NCBI RefSeq assembly: GCF_025145645.1
Contig: NZ_CP102252.1
Span: 3,959,198 to 4,023,197 of the forward strand
DNA: 64,000 nucleotides
Direction: 5' to 3'
Source: Alistipes senegalensis JC50
GTDB taxonomy: Bacteria > Bacteroidota > Bacteroidia > Bacteroidales > Rikenellaceae
The position numbers and the translations under genes were made by a program. Position 1 is the first letter of the stretch. The number at the start of each line of letters is the position of its first letter. The notes under the pieces are model-generated. The model was not told the DNA's origin, ran no database searches, and was given only the letters and a program-made list of their open reading frames with translations. This document shows positions 8,609-17,132 of this stretch, in pieces.

Positions 8609-9895
8609 ATGGAAGCGAAAAACTACCGATTCGAAACCCTCCAAATCCATGCGGGCCTGCAACCCGACGAAGCGACCGGAGCCCGGGGCGTGGCGATCTA
8701 TCCCACGGCGGCCTACCGGTTCAAAAGCTGCGACCGCGCGGCCCGGCTCTTCGACCTGAGCGAGGCGGGCAACATCTACACCCGCCTGCAAAACCCCACC
8801 ACGACGGCTTACGAACAGCGCATAGCCGCCTTGTACGGCGCAGTGGGGGCGCTGGCTGTGTCGTCGGGCATGTCGGCCATCCTGGTCACGGTGCTCTCGC
8901 TGGCCTCCGAGGGCGACAACATCGTCGCCTCGCCGTTCCTTTACGGAGGCACCTACAACCAATTCCGCATCACGCTGCGCAAACTCGGCATCGACTGCCG
9001 CATCGCTTCCAGCGAACGTCCCGAGGATTTCGAGGCGCTGATCGACGAACGCACCAAGGCGCTCTACGCCGAGAGCATGGGCAACCCGACCTGCGCCGTG
9101 CCCGACCTCGAAGCGCTGGGCGAACTGGCCCGGCGGCGCGACGTGCCGCTGGTCATCGACAACACGTTCGGCGCCGCCGGCTACCTCTGCAACCCCTTCG
9201 AGTGGGGTGCGAACATCGTCGTGGACTCCGCGACCAAGTGGATCAACGGCCACGGCACGGGGCTGGGCGGCGTCATCGTGGACGGCGGCAACTACAACTG
9301 GTCGAACGGCAAATTCCCGCAGATCGACGGCCCTTCGGAAGGGTATCACGGGCTGAATTTCCACGAGGCGTTCGGCCCGGCGGCGTTCATCGTGAAATGC
9401 CGCGTGGACGGACTGCGCGACATGGGCTGCGCCCCCTCGCCGTTCGACTCCTATCTGATGCTGATCGGCCTCGAAACCCTTTCGCTGCGCGTGAAGCACG
9501 AGGTGGAATCGGCGCGGAAACTGGCCGAATACTGCCGCTGCCACCCCAAGGTGGAGCGCGTGAGCTTCGTGGGATTCGACACCCATCCGAGCCACGAGAA
9601 CGCCCGCAAATACTATCGCTTCGGCTCTTCGGCGGTCTTCAACGTCGAGCTGAAAGGCACGCTCGAAAGCACCGTTCGCTTCGTCGAGTCGCTCCGGCTG
9701 GCGGCCAACATGGTCATGATCGGCGACTCGATCACGGTAGTGACCCATCCGGCATCCACGACCCATAAACAGCTCAGCGACGCCGACCTCGCAGCGGCGG
9801 GCGTGACGCCCACACTGCTGCGCATCTCGCTCGGGTTGGAGAATGCCGACGACATCATCGAGGATTTCGAACAGGCTTTTTCCAAAATAGACTGA
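8609..9895 (+). CDS. metY: O-acetylhomoserine aminocarboxypropyltransferase (sulfhydrylase)
   Basis: PLP enzyme that makes homocysteine from O-acetylhomoserine and sulfide, the direct sulfhydrylation route to methionine. The 428-residue protein begins MEAKNYRFETLQIHAG, the conserved N-terminus. The in-frame ATG at 8519 is rejected because it lies inside the leader peptide and would make translation run through the attenuator. Landmarks are the substrate loop YTRLQNPTT and the PLP lysine in DSATKWINGHG (about residue 209). There is also the Cys/Met-metabolism insertion after it (GNYNWSNGKFP) typical of MetY rather than MetB/MetC. Its stop overlaps the metX start (TGATG), so the two are translationally coupled. 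Confidence 0.95.
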   Translation: MEAKNYRFETLQIHAGLQPDEATGARGVAIYPTAAYRFKSCDRAARLFDLSEAGNIYTRLQNPTTTAYEQRIAALYGAVGALAVSSGMSAILVTVLSLASEGDNIVASPFLYGGTYNQFRITLRKLGIDCRIASSERPEDFEALIDERTKALYAESMGNPTCAVPDLEALGELARRRDVPLVIDNTFGAAGYLCNPFEWGANIVVDSATKWINGHGTGLGGVIVDGGNYNWSNGKFPQIDGPSEGYHGLNFHEAFGPAAFIVKCRVDGLRDMGCAPSPFDSYLMLIGLETLSLRVKHEVESARKLAEYCRCHPKVERVSFVGFDTHPSHENARKYYRFGSSAVFNVELKGTLESTVRFVESLRLAANMVMIGDSITVVTHPASTTHKQLSDADLAAAGVTPTLLRISLGLENADDIIEDFEQAFSKID

Positions 9896-10929
9896 TGGAA
9901 CCGCAGATATACATAGCCCCCGGACCTTTCGAACTGGAAACAGGCCACACGCTGCCGGAACTGCGGATCGCCTACCACACCTACGGCACGATGAACGCCG
10001 CGAAGGACAACGTGGTGTGGGTCTGCCACGCGCTGACGGCCAATTCGAACGTCGCCGACTGGTGGCCCCACACGGTCGAGGCGGGGCGTTTTCTCGACCC
10101 CGCGCGGTATTTCGTCGTTTGCGCCAACATCATCGGTTCGCATTACGGCACGACGGGCCCGCTGCACGTCAATCCCGCCACGGGAAAGCCCTGGTACCGG
10201 GATTTTCCGCCCTTCACCATCCGCGACATCGTCCGGGCGCACCGGCTGCTGGCCGAAGCCCTCGGCATCGGGCGCATCGCAACGCTCGTGGGCAGTTCGG
10301 TCGGAGGGTTTCAGGCCGTGGAATGGGCCGTCACGGAACCTAAGCGGATCGAGCGGCTGGCGCTGATCGCCACCGACGCCAAAGCCTCGCCCTGGACCAT
10401 CGCCATCGACGAAACGCAGCGCATGGCCATCGAGGCCGACACGACCTTCGGGGAGCCGCGCGACGATGCCGGAATGAAGGGGCTTGCAACAGCCCGGGCC
10501 ATCGGCCTGCTGAGCTACCGCGGCCCCGAGGGCTACAACCTCACCCAGCAGGACCGCGAAGAGGCTCCCGCGGTGCACCGGGCCTGCACCTACCAGCAGT
10601 ATCAGGGCGAAAAGCTCTGCCGCCGCTACAACGCCTATTCCTACTACGCAATCCTCAATGCGTTCGACACCCACGACGCAGGGCGCGGACGGGGCGGTGT
10701 GGAACGGGCGCTGGCGGGCATCGAAGCCCGCACGCTGGTCGTCGGCATCACCACCGACATCATCTTCACACCGGCCGAGATGCGGCGCCTGCACGCGATG
10801 ATCCCCGGCAGCACGTACCACGAGATCGACTCGCCGTTCGGCCACGACGGCTTCCTCGTGGAGTACAAACAGCTGAACGAGATACTTCTCCCCTTCATGC
10901 AAGGTGAAAGTTTTCACGTAACACAATAA
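9895..10929 (+). CDS. metX: Homoserine O-acetyltransferase
   Basis: Alpha/beta-hydrolase that activates homoserine with acetyl-CoA, supplying the substrate of MetY. It has 344 residues. The nucleophile elbow is GSSVGG (Ser about residue 135) and the catalytic His is in GHDGFL (about residue 317). The segment NIIGSHYGTTGP is the usual MetX signature region. The product is slightly shorter than the roughly 360-380 residue enzymes of other phyla. Second gene of the met operon, overlapping metY by one base. It is followed by 166 bp of hairpins and a G-rich tract before hom. Confidence 0.92.
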   Translation: MEPQIYIAPGPFELETGHTLPELRIAYHTYGTMNAAKDNVVWVCHALTANSNVADWWPHTVEAGRFLDPARYFVVCANIIGSHYGTTGPLHVNPATGKPWYRDFPPFTIRDIVRAHRLLAEALGIGRIATLVGSSVGGFQAVEWAVTEPKRIERLALIATDAKASPWTIAIDETQRMAIEADTTFGEPRDDAGMKGLATARAIGLLSYRGPEGYNLTQQDREEAPAVHRACTYQQYQGEKLCRRYNAYSYYAILNAFDTHDAGRGRGGVERALAGIEARTLVVGITTDIIFTPAEMRRLHAMIPGSTYHEIDSPFGHDGFLVEYKQLNEILLPFMQGESFHVTQ

Positions 10930-10957
10930 ACTCACACGGATCGAGAACGCTCACTTT

Positions 10958-11038
10958 GCCGCGAAGCGGCATATAAGCCCCCGCCTGGGGCGGGGGTTTG
11001 GGGGTGGGTCGGATTTGCAAACGCAGCGGAACGCTGCG
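10958..11038 (+). promoter_or_regulatory. Three hairpins and a G-quadruplex motif between metX and hom
   Basis: Hairpin A pairs 10958-10962 with 10966-10970 (loop GAA). Hairpin B pairs 10978-10985 with 10989-10996 (8 bp, loop TGG). Hairpin C pairs 11022-11028 with 11032-11038 (7 bp, loop GAA). Overlapping the 3' arm of hairpin B is a four-run G tract: GGGG, C, GGGGG, TTT, GGGGG, T, GGG (10987-11008), which meets the usual G-quadruplex pattern. None is followed by a T tract, so they do not look like terminators; RNA processing or control of hom is possible. Confidence 0.5.
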
Positions 11039-11095
11039 ACAACAGCCGTCCGAAGAGGAAAATGGAACAAAAACTGATAACAAACCTATACGCTT

Positions 11096-12304
11096 ATGAC
11101 CAAGATTAAAATCGGACTGTTCGGATTCGGCGTCGTCGGACAGGGCATCTATGAAGTGGTGCGCAAATCGAAGAACGCCCACGCCGAGATCGTGAAGATC
11201 TGCGTCCGCGATCCCAAAAAGCCGCGGAAGATCGAAGCGGACCCGTCGCTTTTCACCACCTCGGTCGATGAAATCCTCGACAACCCCAACATCAATCTGG
11301 TCGTCGAGGTCATCGACGACGCCCGGGCGGCCTACGACATCGTGAAACGGGCCCTGCTGCGGGGCATTCCGGTCGTGTCGGGAAACAAGACGATGCTGGC
11401 CCGGAACCTCCCGGAGCTGATCGACATTCAGAAAACGCGCAACGTGGCGCTGCTCTACGACGCCTCGTCGTGCGGTTCGATTCCGGTGATCCGCAACCTC
11501 GAAGAGTACTACGACAACGACCTGCTGTTGGAGGTGAAGGGCATTCTGAACGGCTCGTCGAACTACATTCTCTCGCGCGTTTTCGACCACAAGGACTCCT
11601 ACGCCAACGCACTGGCGCAGGCGCAGGCGCTGGGTTTCGCCGAGAGCGACCCCTCGTTCGACATCGAGGGCTACGATTCGCTGTTCAAGCTGGTCATCAT
11701 CACGGTGCACGCCCTGGGGACCTACGTCGCCCCGGACCGCATCTTCACCTACGGCATCTCGACGATCCACGATTCGGACATCCGGTACGCCCGCGAAAAG
11801 AACGTGAAGATCAAACTCGTGGCCCAGGTGGTGAAGGTGAGCGACCGGCACTTCACGATGTTCGTCATGCCGGAGTTCGTGACACCCTCCAAGTACATTT
11901 ACAGCGTGGACGACGAATACAACGGCGTGGTGATCCGCGGCGAGTGCTACGACCGCCAGTTCATGTTCGGCAAGGGGGCGGGAAGCCTGCCCACGGCCTC
12001 GTCGATTCTGAGCGACATCATGGCGCGGCTGAACAACTACCGCTACGAATACAAGAAGATGAACTACATCGAGAAACCCGACTACACGACGGACATCACG
12101 CTGAAAATCTACGCCCGCTACAAGGAGACGGAGGTGCAGAAAATCCTGAATTTCTCGAAGATCCACGAGCAGTTCACGAGCGAGGAGAGCAACTACGTGA
12201 TCGGCGACATTCTGCTGAGCGAGCTGATCGAAAAACGGTCGCAGCTCTCGGGCAAGGATGTCTTCCTGGCCAACATCCCGATCTTCTTCCTGAACCGCGA
12301 CTGA
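11096..12304 (+). CDS. hom: Homoserine dehydrogenase
   Basis: NAD(P)-dependent reduction of aspartate semialdehyde to homoserine, the branch-point precursor for methionine (via MetX, MetY) and threonine. It has 402 residues and is monofunctional, with no aspartokinase fusion. The Rossmann motif GLFGFGVVGQG is at residues 7-17. The catalytic region includes GILNGSSNYILSR and the lysine/aspartate-rich AESDPSFDIEGYDS. The C-terminal part after about residue 300 does not show an obvious ACT domain. Third gene of the met cluster, on the same strand but separated from metX by a structured 166-bp gap, so it may be expressed at a different level. Confidence 0.92.
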   Translation: MTKIKIGLFGFGVVGQGIYEVVRKSKNAHAEIVKICVRDPKKPRKIEADPSLFTTSVDEILDNPNINLVVEVIDDARAAYDIVKRALLRGIPVVSGNKTMLARNLPELIDIQKTRNVALLYDASSCGSIPVIRNLEEYYDNDLLLEVKGILNGSSNYILSRVFDHKDSYANALAQAQALGFAESDPSFDIEGYDSLFKLVIITVHALGTYVAPDRIFTYGISTIHDSDIRYAREKNVKIKLVAQVVKVSDRHFTMFVMPEFVTPSKYIYSVDDEYNGVVIRGECYDRQFMFGKGAGSLPTASSILSDIMARLNNYRYEYKKMNYIEKPDYTTDITLKIYARYKETEVQKILNFSKIHEQFTSEESNYVIGDILLSELIEKRSQLSGKDVFLANIPIFFLNRD

Positions 12305-12346
12305 AAACAAGCAGGTCCCGCTCTCAGAGCGGGACCTGCCGTTTTC
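12304..12346. terminator. Bidirectional terminator between hom and the facing lipoprotein gene
   Basis: A 12-bp perfect stem (12311-12322 with 12328-12339, loop CTCAG) is flanked by AAAAC on the left and GTTTT on the right, so it can serve both converging genes. Confidence 0.88.
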
Positions 12347-13667
12347 AATCCTTCACGCAGCGGAGCGGAAAATAATATCCGATCGGCATATCCTTAACGG
12401 CAGGCGCCGAATCGCCCGAGTAGAAAAGACAGCAAACCCGGCCTTCGTCGAAAAGACTGCAACTAAGCAGATAGCCTTTGGTCTTATCGCCATAGTCCGT
12501 CCCCTTATGAAACCCGGCGTAACTGAGGAAACCGTCCGGAAGTTCGGCGCTCTTACCCATCGCGTCGAGTTCCGCAGCGGTGGGAATATGCCATCCGGCG
12601 GGGCAGATGCCCTGCACGGGCGCATCCCCGGCGGTCACGGCGCTGCCCGTCGCCGTCGCATAATTGTAGAGCATCCCTGCGGACAATCCGTCCTCGGAGG
12701 GCCACATATCCGTTCCTTCCGACGCACCCGCAGGCTTATAGCGCAGGTTCTCGGCCATCCACACCTGTCCGCCGATCGTCGCCGTAGGGTAGGTGTCGCC
12801 CCCGTAGTTCAATTCTCCGGTATCACCGCCGGTATCGTCACCGCCATCGCCATCGTCACCGTCGAGCGAACCGCCCTCGCCCCAGTCGTTGATGTCGCCG
12901 CTCAGCGAAACCGACATGTCGATCTTGGTCAACGTGACCGACATATCGTACTGTTTGCCGCTGACGAGCTGCGCCGACGCGACGGTCTTGCTGTGGCTCT
13001 TGCCGTCGGATGTTCCGACCGTGACGGTCAGCGCCGCCTGCTGGGGAACCAAGATCACGCGGTAGGAAGTGCCGGACTCCTCCTTGAAAGCCCTGATCTC
13101 CGCGACAGCGGCGTCCGCCTTCGCCGCAGCCGTCGGGACAGTCAGATCCACGGTCGCCGTCGGCACGAGCCCGCCCACGGAAACGGAAGTGACCGTTGCG
13201 CCGGAGTTATTCGTCAGAAAAATGGTAAGCTGCGACATCAGGTGGTAGAAAACCATACCTACCGGAGCGCTCCCGGGCTTCACGTCGCGCTTCACGGCTC
13301 CCAGCAGGTCCGACGAGGCGCAACCGCCGGTCTGGTCCGCCGCCACGGTAAATTCCGCCGGCACGCCCGCCGAAGAGTAGGGATGATAGGCCGTGAGCGT
13401 AGAGGTTTCGTTCAGGTCGTCGTACCACAGCAGTCCCGACCCCGAGAAGGCCGAACCCTCGTAGGTCATGGGATGATTCTCGGCATAGGGTTGCTCCCCT
13501 TGGAGGATGGTCAGCCCGATCTGATCCCCGTTATCGAAATGGAGGCCCGAAACACGGGTTTTGATCGTCGGCACGATTTTCACGGAAGGATGTGCGTCCT
13601 GTTTTTCGGTGCAGCCGGATATGACGGCACTTGCAGCCAAAACGGCTGCGAGTAAAATTTTGTTCAT
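12345..13667 (-). CDS. Fimbrillin-like surface lipoprotein with C-terminal FISUMP domain
   Basis: Predicted surface lipoprotein of 440 residues; its role is unknown. The signal peptide ends in a lipobox ISGC (Cys about residue 19). Residues ~30-260 resemble fimbrillin/Mfa-like domains: YEGSAFSGSGLLWYDD, LTAYHPYSS and an NNSGATVTSVSVGG strand repeat pattern. A Gly/Asp-rich linker (about 265-285) leads to the last ~150 residues. These carry the FISUMP (major paralogous domain) features: TIGGQVWMAENLRY, GMLYNY, ICPAGWHIPT and a terminal FPLRCVKD. FISUMP proteins are abundant on Bacteroidota surfaces, function not established. A -7 box lies at 13708-13715 (minus strand). Confidence 0.8.
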   Translation of the reverse strand: MNKILLAAVLAASAVISGCTEKQDAHPSVKIVPTIKTRVSGLHFDNGDQIGLTILQGEQPYAENHPMTYEGSAFSGSGLLWYDDLNETSTLTAYHPYSSAGVPAEFTVAADQTGGCASSDLLGAVKRDVKPGSAPVGMVFYHLMSQLTIFLTNNSGATVTSVSVGGLVPTATVDLTVPTAAAKADAAVAEIRAFKEESGTSYRVILVPQQAALTVTVGTSDGKSHSKTVASAQLVSGKQYDMSVTLTKIDMSVSLSGDINDWGEGGSLDGDDGDGGDDTGGDTGELNYGGDTYPTATIGGQVWMAENLRYKPAGASEGTDMWPSEDGLSAGMLYNYATATGSAVTAGDAPVQGICPAGWHIPTAAELDAMGKSAELPDGFLSYAGFHKGTDYGDKTKGYLLSCSLFDEGRVCCLFYSGDSAPAVKDMPIGYYFPLRCVKD

Positions 13668-13707
13668 AATAATATAAAGAATTGCATTCTGTTGCGACCT
13701 TTCAGAA

Positions 13708-13715
13708 CAAAATTA
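13708..13715 (-). promoter_or_regulatory. -7 box of the fimbrillin-like lipoprotein gene
   Basis: TAATTTTG on the minus strand, about 41 nt upstream of the start codon. The rest of the 13668-13865 intergenic stretch shows nothing I can name. Confidence 0.5.
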
Positions 13716-13864
13716 ACGATAAAAAATGAGAAGCGGAAATATCAGGTCGATAATGATTCTTCGCCAGCTAAATTTGGAGCCTGAAAATCAAGGATGATGA
13801 AGTGCAATTCATATCCATTTCCCGCCGATTCCGGCAGTAAGATTCAGCAGCACATTTAGAATAG

Positions 13865-13908
13865 AAAAAAAGGGTACAAATCTTGCAAATGCTTGATTTA
13901 TACCCTTT
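13865..13908 (-). terminator. Intrinsic terminator of the tRNA-Asp gene
   Basis: Arms near 13869-13882 and 13895-13908 (AAAGGGTA with TACCCTTT, then AAATC with GATTT) form a long stem. On the minus strand it is followed by a T-rich tract, immediately 3' of the tRNA. Confidence 0.75.
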
Positions 13909-13912
13909 CTTG

Positions 13913-13986
13913 CGGTGCGTAGGGGACTCGAACCCCTGACCCCGTGCGTGACAGGCACGTATTCTAACCAGCTGAACTAACGCACC
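13913..13986 (-). tRNA. tRNA-Asp (GTC)
   Basis: Reverse-strand cloverleaf of 74 nt. The acceptor stem GGTGCGT pairs with ACGCACC, and the D-arm has AGTTCAGCTGG. The anticodon loop CTGTCAC gives anticodon GTC, and the T-arm has GGTTCGAGTCC. The discriminator is G and the CCA end is not encoded. No integrase or duplicated 3' segment lies nearby, so it shows no sign of being an occupied attachment site. Confidence 0.96.
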
Positions 13987-14161
13987 ATTCCGGTTATTGC
14001 GAGTGCAAAGATACCGTTTTTTCTGAAATCCGCAAATATTTACGGTACATTTTTTTGTTTTTACTGTGCCGGAGTTCCCGTTTCATCGGTTTTGCACCCC
14101 GCCCAAACGTCCCGCGGACAAGCCTTTTTCAAATTGGATTGGTCCAAAAAGAAACTTTTCG

Positions 14162-15364
14162 TCAACTTTTATAATACGATTCGTCGAGCCCGAGCGTGAA
14201 ATTCCCGCGGCGGCGCCACGTGACGAGAGCCACGACAAACACCAATGCGGCGTTGAAAAAGAACGGAAACCGGTCGCTGTGGGTGTGAAACAAGTGCCGG
14301 AACAGATCCACGATAAAGGGGCAAACCATCACGGCCAGGTAGTTCATCGCCATAACGAACGACAGCGCCAAGGTCGCCGAGCGGGGCGGGGCGATGGTGG
14401 CGGCCTTGTCGTAAACGACGGGCTGCATCACCCCGTAACCGAATCCCGCGAGCAGAGCCCCGATGACGAGCATCGCCTTGCCGTGAAAAATCCCGACGCA
14501 CAACAACCCCGCGCAGACCAATCCCAGCGATACGAGGTTGACATTCCGTTTCAACCGGTCGATGATCCGGTCGATGAAGAACCCCGGAAGCATGATAGCC
14601 AGGAAAAACAGCGCGATCAGCACCCCCGAAAAGGAACTGTCGATCTTGTAGTCGTCGATCAGGAACGAGGCGTAGAACGCCACGGCAAGCACGGCATAGG
14701 TGACGAAGAAATAGAACAGCATCAGCCCCGCCAGTTTGCCGCGGTCGATGCGCTTGTGGCGCAGCTGGATACTCTGCTCGGGCTCGGGGTCCGAACGCTG
14801 CCGTTTGAGGAAGAAAGAGAGCGCCAACGAGATGCCCGGCAGCGTGTAGACCAGAAAGGGCAGGTGCCAGTTAACGTCGGCCAGATAGCCCGTGACCACG
14901 GTGGCTATCACGAGCGTCAGATTGTTGATCGCCGAGCTGTAACCCAGCTGCCGGACGCGGTAGTCGCCCGTGAAATAATCGACAATCAGACCCGTCGAAA
15001 GGGGAATGACCATACCGGCCCCGATGCCGAGGATGCAGCTGATGACAATCAGCCACGTCATACTGCGGGCGAACAGGCACGCCACGCCGCTCAGAAAGAA
15101 AATCGAGAGTCCGACGACCAGAATCGTGAGTTTGTCGCGGCCTTCGGAGAGCCTTCCCGAGAGCAGTACGAAGGGGATTATCAGCAACGACGGCAGCGAC
15201 GTGAGCATCTGGATTTCGAGGTCCGTAACCTTGGGAAACACCTTATTCAAGTCGCCCAGAATGGGGGATATGGCCAGTCCGGGCAGCGAGGCAATAGCCG
15301 ACACGGACCAGATTGCCAGCAGGACGACGAGCGATACGGAACCTTTTCCTGTATTGATTTTCAT
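14162..15364 (-). CDS. MFS transporter
   Basis: Predicted 12-helix inner-membrane transporter of 400 residues. A possible first loop motif is LSGRLSEGRDK (about residues 63-73), a form of the G-x-L-x-D-R-x-G MFS signature between TM2 and TM3. A long basic central loop (about residues 185-205, FFLKRQRSDPEPEQ) separates the two halves. The second-half loop has FIDRIIDRLKRN. The pattern is that of drug-proton antiporter-like MFS carriers (DHA1), but the substrate cannot be told. It lies between the tRNA-Asp gene and the second FISUMP lipoprotein, all on the minus strand. A terminator at 15408-15437 separates it from the latter. Confidence 0.82.
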   Translation of the reverse strand: MKINTGKGSVSLVVLLAIWSVSAIASLPGLAISPILGDLNKVFPKVTDLEIQMLTSLPSLLIIPFVLLSGRLSEGRDKLTILVVGLSIFFLSGVACLFARSMTWLIVISCILGIGAGMVIPLSTGLIVDYFTGDYRVRQLGYSSAINNLTLVIATVVTGYLADVNWHLPFLVYTLPGISLALSFFLKRQRSDPEPEQSIQLRHKRIDRGKLAGLMLFYFFVTYAVLAVAFYASFLIDDYKIDSSFSGVLIALFFLAIMLPGFFIDRIIDRLKRNVNLVSLGLVCAGLLCVGIFHGKAMLVIGALLAGFGYGVMQPVVYDKAATIAPPRSATLALSFVMAMNYLAVMVCPFIVDLFRHLFHTHSDRFPFFFNAALVFVVALVTWRRRGNFTLGLDESYYKS

Positions 15365-15407
15365 AGCCTGGGATTTTTAGCATCCCGCCCCGCAACAGTT
15401 ATACCAA

Positions 15408-15437
15408 ACAAAACGGGCCGGCGACAAGGCCGGCCCG
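15408..15437 (-). terminator. Intrinsic terminator after the FISUMP lipoprotein gene
   Basis: A 9-bp perfect GC stem (15414-15422 with 15429-15437, loop GACAAG). On the minus strand it runs into TTTTGTTTGG, 28 bp past the stop codon at 15465. Confidence 0.78.
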
Positions 15438-15464
15438 ACGGTTGGGTTTCTTCGTAAGTTTGCG

Positions 15465-16895
15465 TTACTCCGCTTTCACGCAGCGCACCGGCATGCCGTT
15501 GGCACGGGCATAGGGCACTCCGTTCTCAATGCCTTTGGAGGTGCTTTTCTTCTCGAACCAGAAATGCAGCGCCGACGACTGCGTACCGGTCCCTGCATCG
15601 GCCGACCAATAAAGTCCCTCCCAGGGCTGCGCCTCGTCCGCCGTGCTCCGCACGTCGAACGTCTGGACAGGAGCAGGGGCATACAGGTTCTGAATCGAAC
15701 CGTTGTCGTAACGGCGGCGGCCCGCACCGATAAACAACGACTCGGAGTCGTTCCAGCCCAGCGTCCAGCCGTATTTGTCGGCATCGCCCGCCTCGGGAGT
15801 ATTTTTGACAAGCAAATCGTTGAAAGCCGCCGAAGGAGCCACGCGCCAGCCGTAGGGGCAGGGGTCGTTGGCGGTCTTGGTGTCGTCCCACAGATCGTCG
15901 GAATGGGCGCTCCACAGCCAGTCGTACTCCGAACCGGAAACGCCCGTGATAAACGTCAGCGGGTTCCGCACGGCGTAGTCCATCGTTCCGGATTCGGCAC
16001 TCGATGTCTCGGTCTTCATGTAGACGCGGCTGCCGCTGCCGTTATACATGCTGGCCGACGCGCCGTTGGCGGCGTTGTACGAAGCCGGACCGATGAACGG
16101 GTCCTTGCGGCCCCATTGATAATAAAGCCCGTAGGAGGCGAAAATATTCTCTACCGACGAATTGTCGTTGGCCAGCGCTCCGAGGTTGCGGTCCATCATC
16201 TTAAAACCGTTGAAATCGACCGCCGACGCTTCGGGATCGTAATTCACAGCCCAAATGTGCCAACTCCACATCAGCGTGCCGCCGGCGTCGTAGGCTCCGA
16301 TCACGGCGTTGCCCTCCTTGATCTTTTTCTCGTCGTCGCTGTCAGCCCCCACGTAGAACGACACCATGCCGTCCTCCCGGAGTTCCGCGTACTGAATCAG
16401 CCCCGACTTGCTCTGCCACACGACATCCACCGACGCCGGAAGCACCGCCATAAGGTCGCCCCGGAACATGGAACTGATCAGATAGTTGGTCTCGGGTTTG
16501 CTGACGATGTAACTGTTGGCAGGCTTGCCGCTCAGATCCTCGGAGTTGACCACCCCCACGAAAAGCGTCGCCGAAACCGACGAACCGCCCTTGGGCGAAC
16601 CTGCCAGCACCAGCGAACCGGTCTTCGCCTCGTCGTCTTCGAAGGATACGGGAGCCGTGATCGTCAGGGTCTGTGCCGCGAGGTCGATCGCCGGCTCGAC
16701 CCAGCCCGTAGGTTTGTTGGTCACCGAGAGATTTTGGAGGTTGACAGCCTTGAAGCCCACCTTTACGGTCTGGCCAGCCGACAGGAACACCGCCGGAGAG
16801 TCGAACGAAAGAGTGCCCGACTCCTTGTCCTTGCTGCACGAAGCGAAAAATGCGATGGCCGCGACGGCGCAAACCAGCCCTGCGAATCTTTTCAT
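15465..16895 (-). CDS. Surface lipoprotein with FISUMP-like C-terminal domain
   Basis: Predicted lipoprotein of 476 residues, function unknown. The signal peptide ends with a lipobox FASC (Cys about residue 20). Residues ~28-115 form a BACON/Ig-like beta domain (VFLSAGQTVKVGFKAVNLQNL). The C-terminal ~300 residues carry FISUMP-type landmarks. These are FKMMDRNLGAL, YGLYYQWGRKDPF, NDPCPYGWRVAPS, GRRRYDNGSIQNL and a final MPVRCVKAE that parallels the FPLRCVKD end of the lipoprotein at 12345-13667. The two genes are probably distant paralogues in their C-terminal parts. A -7 box lies at 16932-16939. Confidence 0.78.
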   Translation of the reverse strand: MKRFAGLVCAVAAIAFFASCSKDKESGTLSFDSPAVFLSAGQTVKVGFKAVNLQNLSVTNKPTGWVEPAIDLAAQTLTITAPVSFEDDEAKTGSLVLAGSPKGGSSVSATLFVGVVNSEDLSGKPANSYIVSKPETNYLISSMFRGDLMAVLPASVDVVWQSKSGLIQYAELREDGMVSFYVGADSDDEKKIKEGNAVIGAYDAGGTLMWSWHIWAVNYDPEASAVDFNGFKMMDRNLGALANDNSSVENIFASYGLYYQWGRKDPFIGPASYNAANGASASMYNGSGSRVYMKTETSSAESGTMDYAVRNPLTFITGVSGSEYDWLWSAHSDDLWDDTKTANDPCPYGWRVAPSAAFNDLLVKNTPEAGDADKYGWTLGWNDSESLFIGAGRRRYDNGSIQNLYAPAPVQTFDVRSTADEAQPWEGLYWSADAGTGTQSSALHFWFEKKSTSKGIENGVPYARANGMPVRCVKAE

Positions 16896-16931
16896 ATAAT
16901 CTTTACTTTATTTCAGTTTCAAAATCCGTCA

Positions 16932-16939
16932 CAAAGGTA
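16932..16939 (-). promoter_or_regulatory. -7 box of the 476-residue FISUMP lipoprotein gene
   Basis: TACCTTTG on the minus strand matches TAnnTTTG, about 37 nt upstream of the start codon. Confidence 0.55.
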
Positions 16940-17069
16940 ATAAAAATCAGCCGGGAGCAAAACCGAATCGCGGACAATTCTCGTAAAACCCTCCAATAAA
17001 TAGAAAGGTCGTTGCGACCCCGGCACCCAAAACAGTGAAAAGCGGGACAATTCCCATAAGCACCTCCCG

Positions 17070-17095
17070 AATAATTGCATTTGGGAACAATTATT
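17070..17095. promoter_or_regulatory. A/T-rich dyad upstream of the CDGSH gene
   Basis: AATAATTG at 17070-17077 and CAATTATT at 17088-17095 form a perfect 8-bp inverted repeat with a 10-nt spacer, 37 bp before the start codon at 17133. This size suits a dimeric regulator operator, but it is a single occurrence with no known cognate. Confidence 0.3.
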
Positions 17096-17132
17096 GCTTT
17101 CGGTTCTCTAACGAATCAGAAACGCATATAGT

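Noticed and set aside
11062..11109. 15-codon ORF overlapping the hom start as a second leader peptide
   Set aside because: It has no enrichment for Thr, Ile or Met codons and no terminator follows it.
13913..13986. tRNA-Asp as an attachment site of an integrated element
   Set aside because: No integrase, no repeated tRNA 3' end and no change of gene type nearby.
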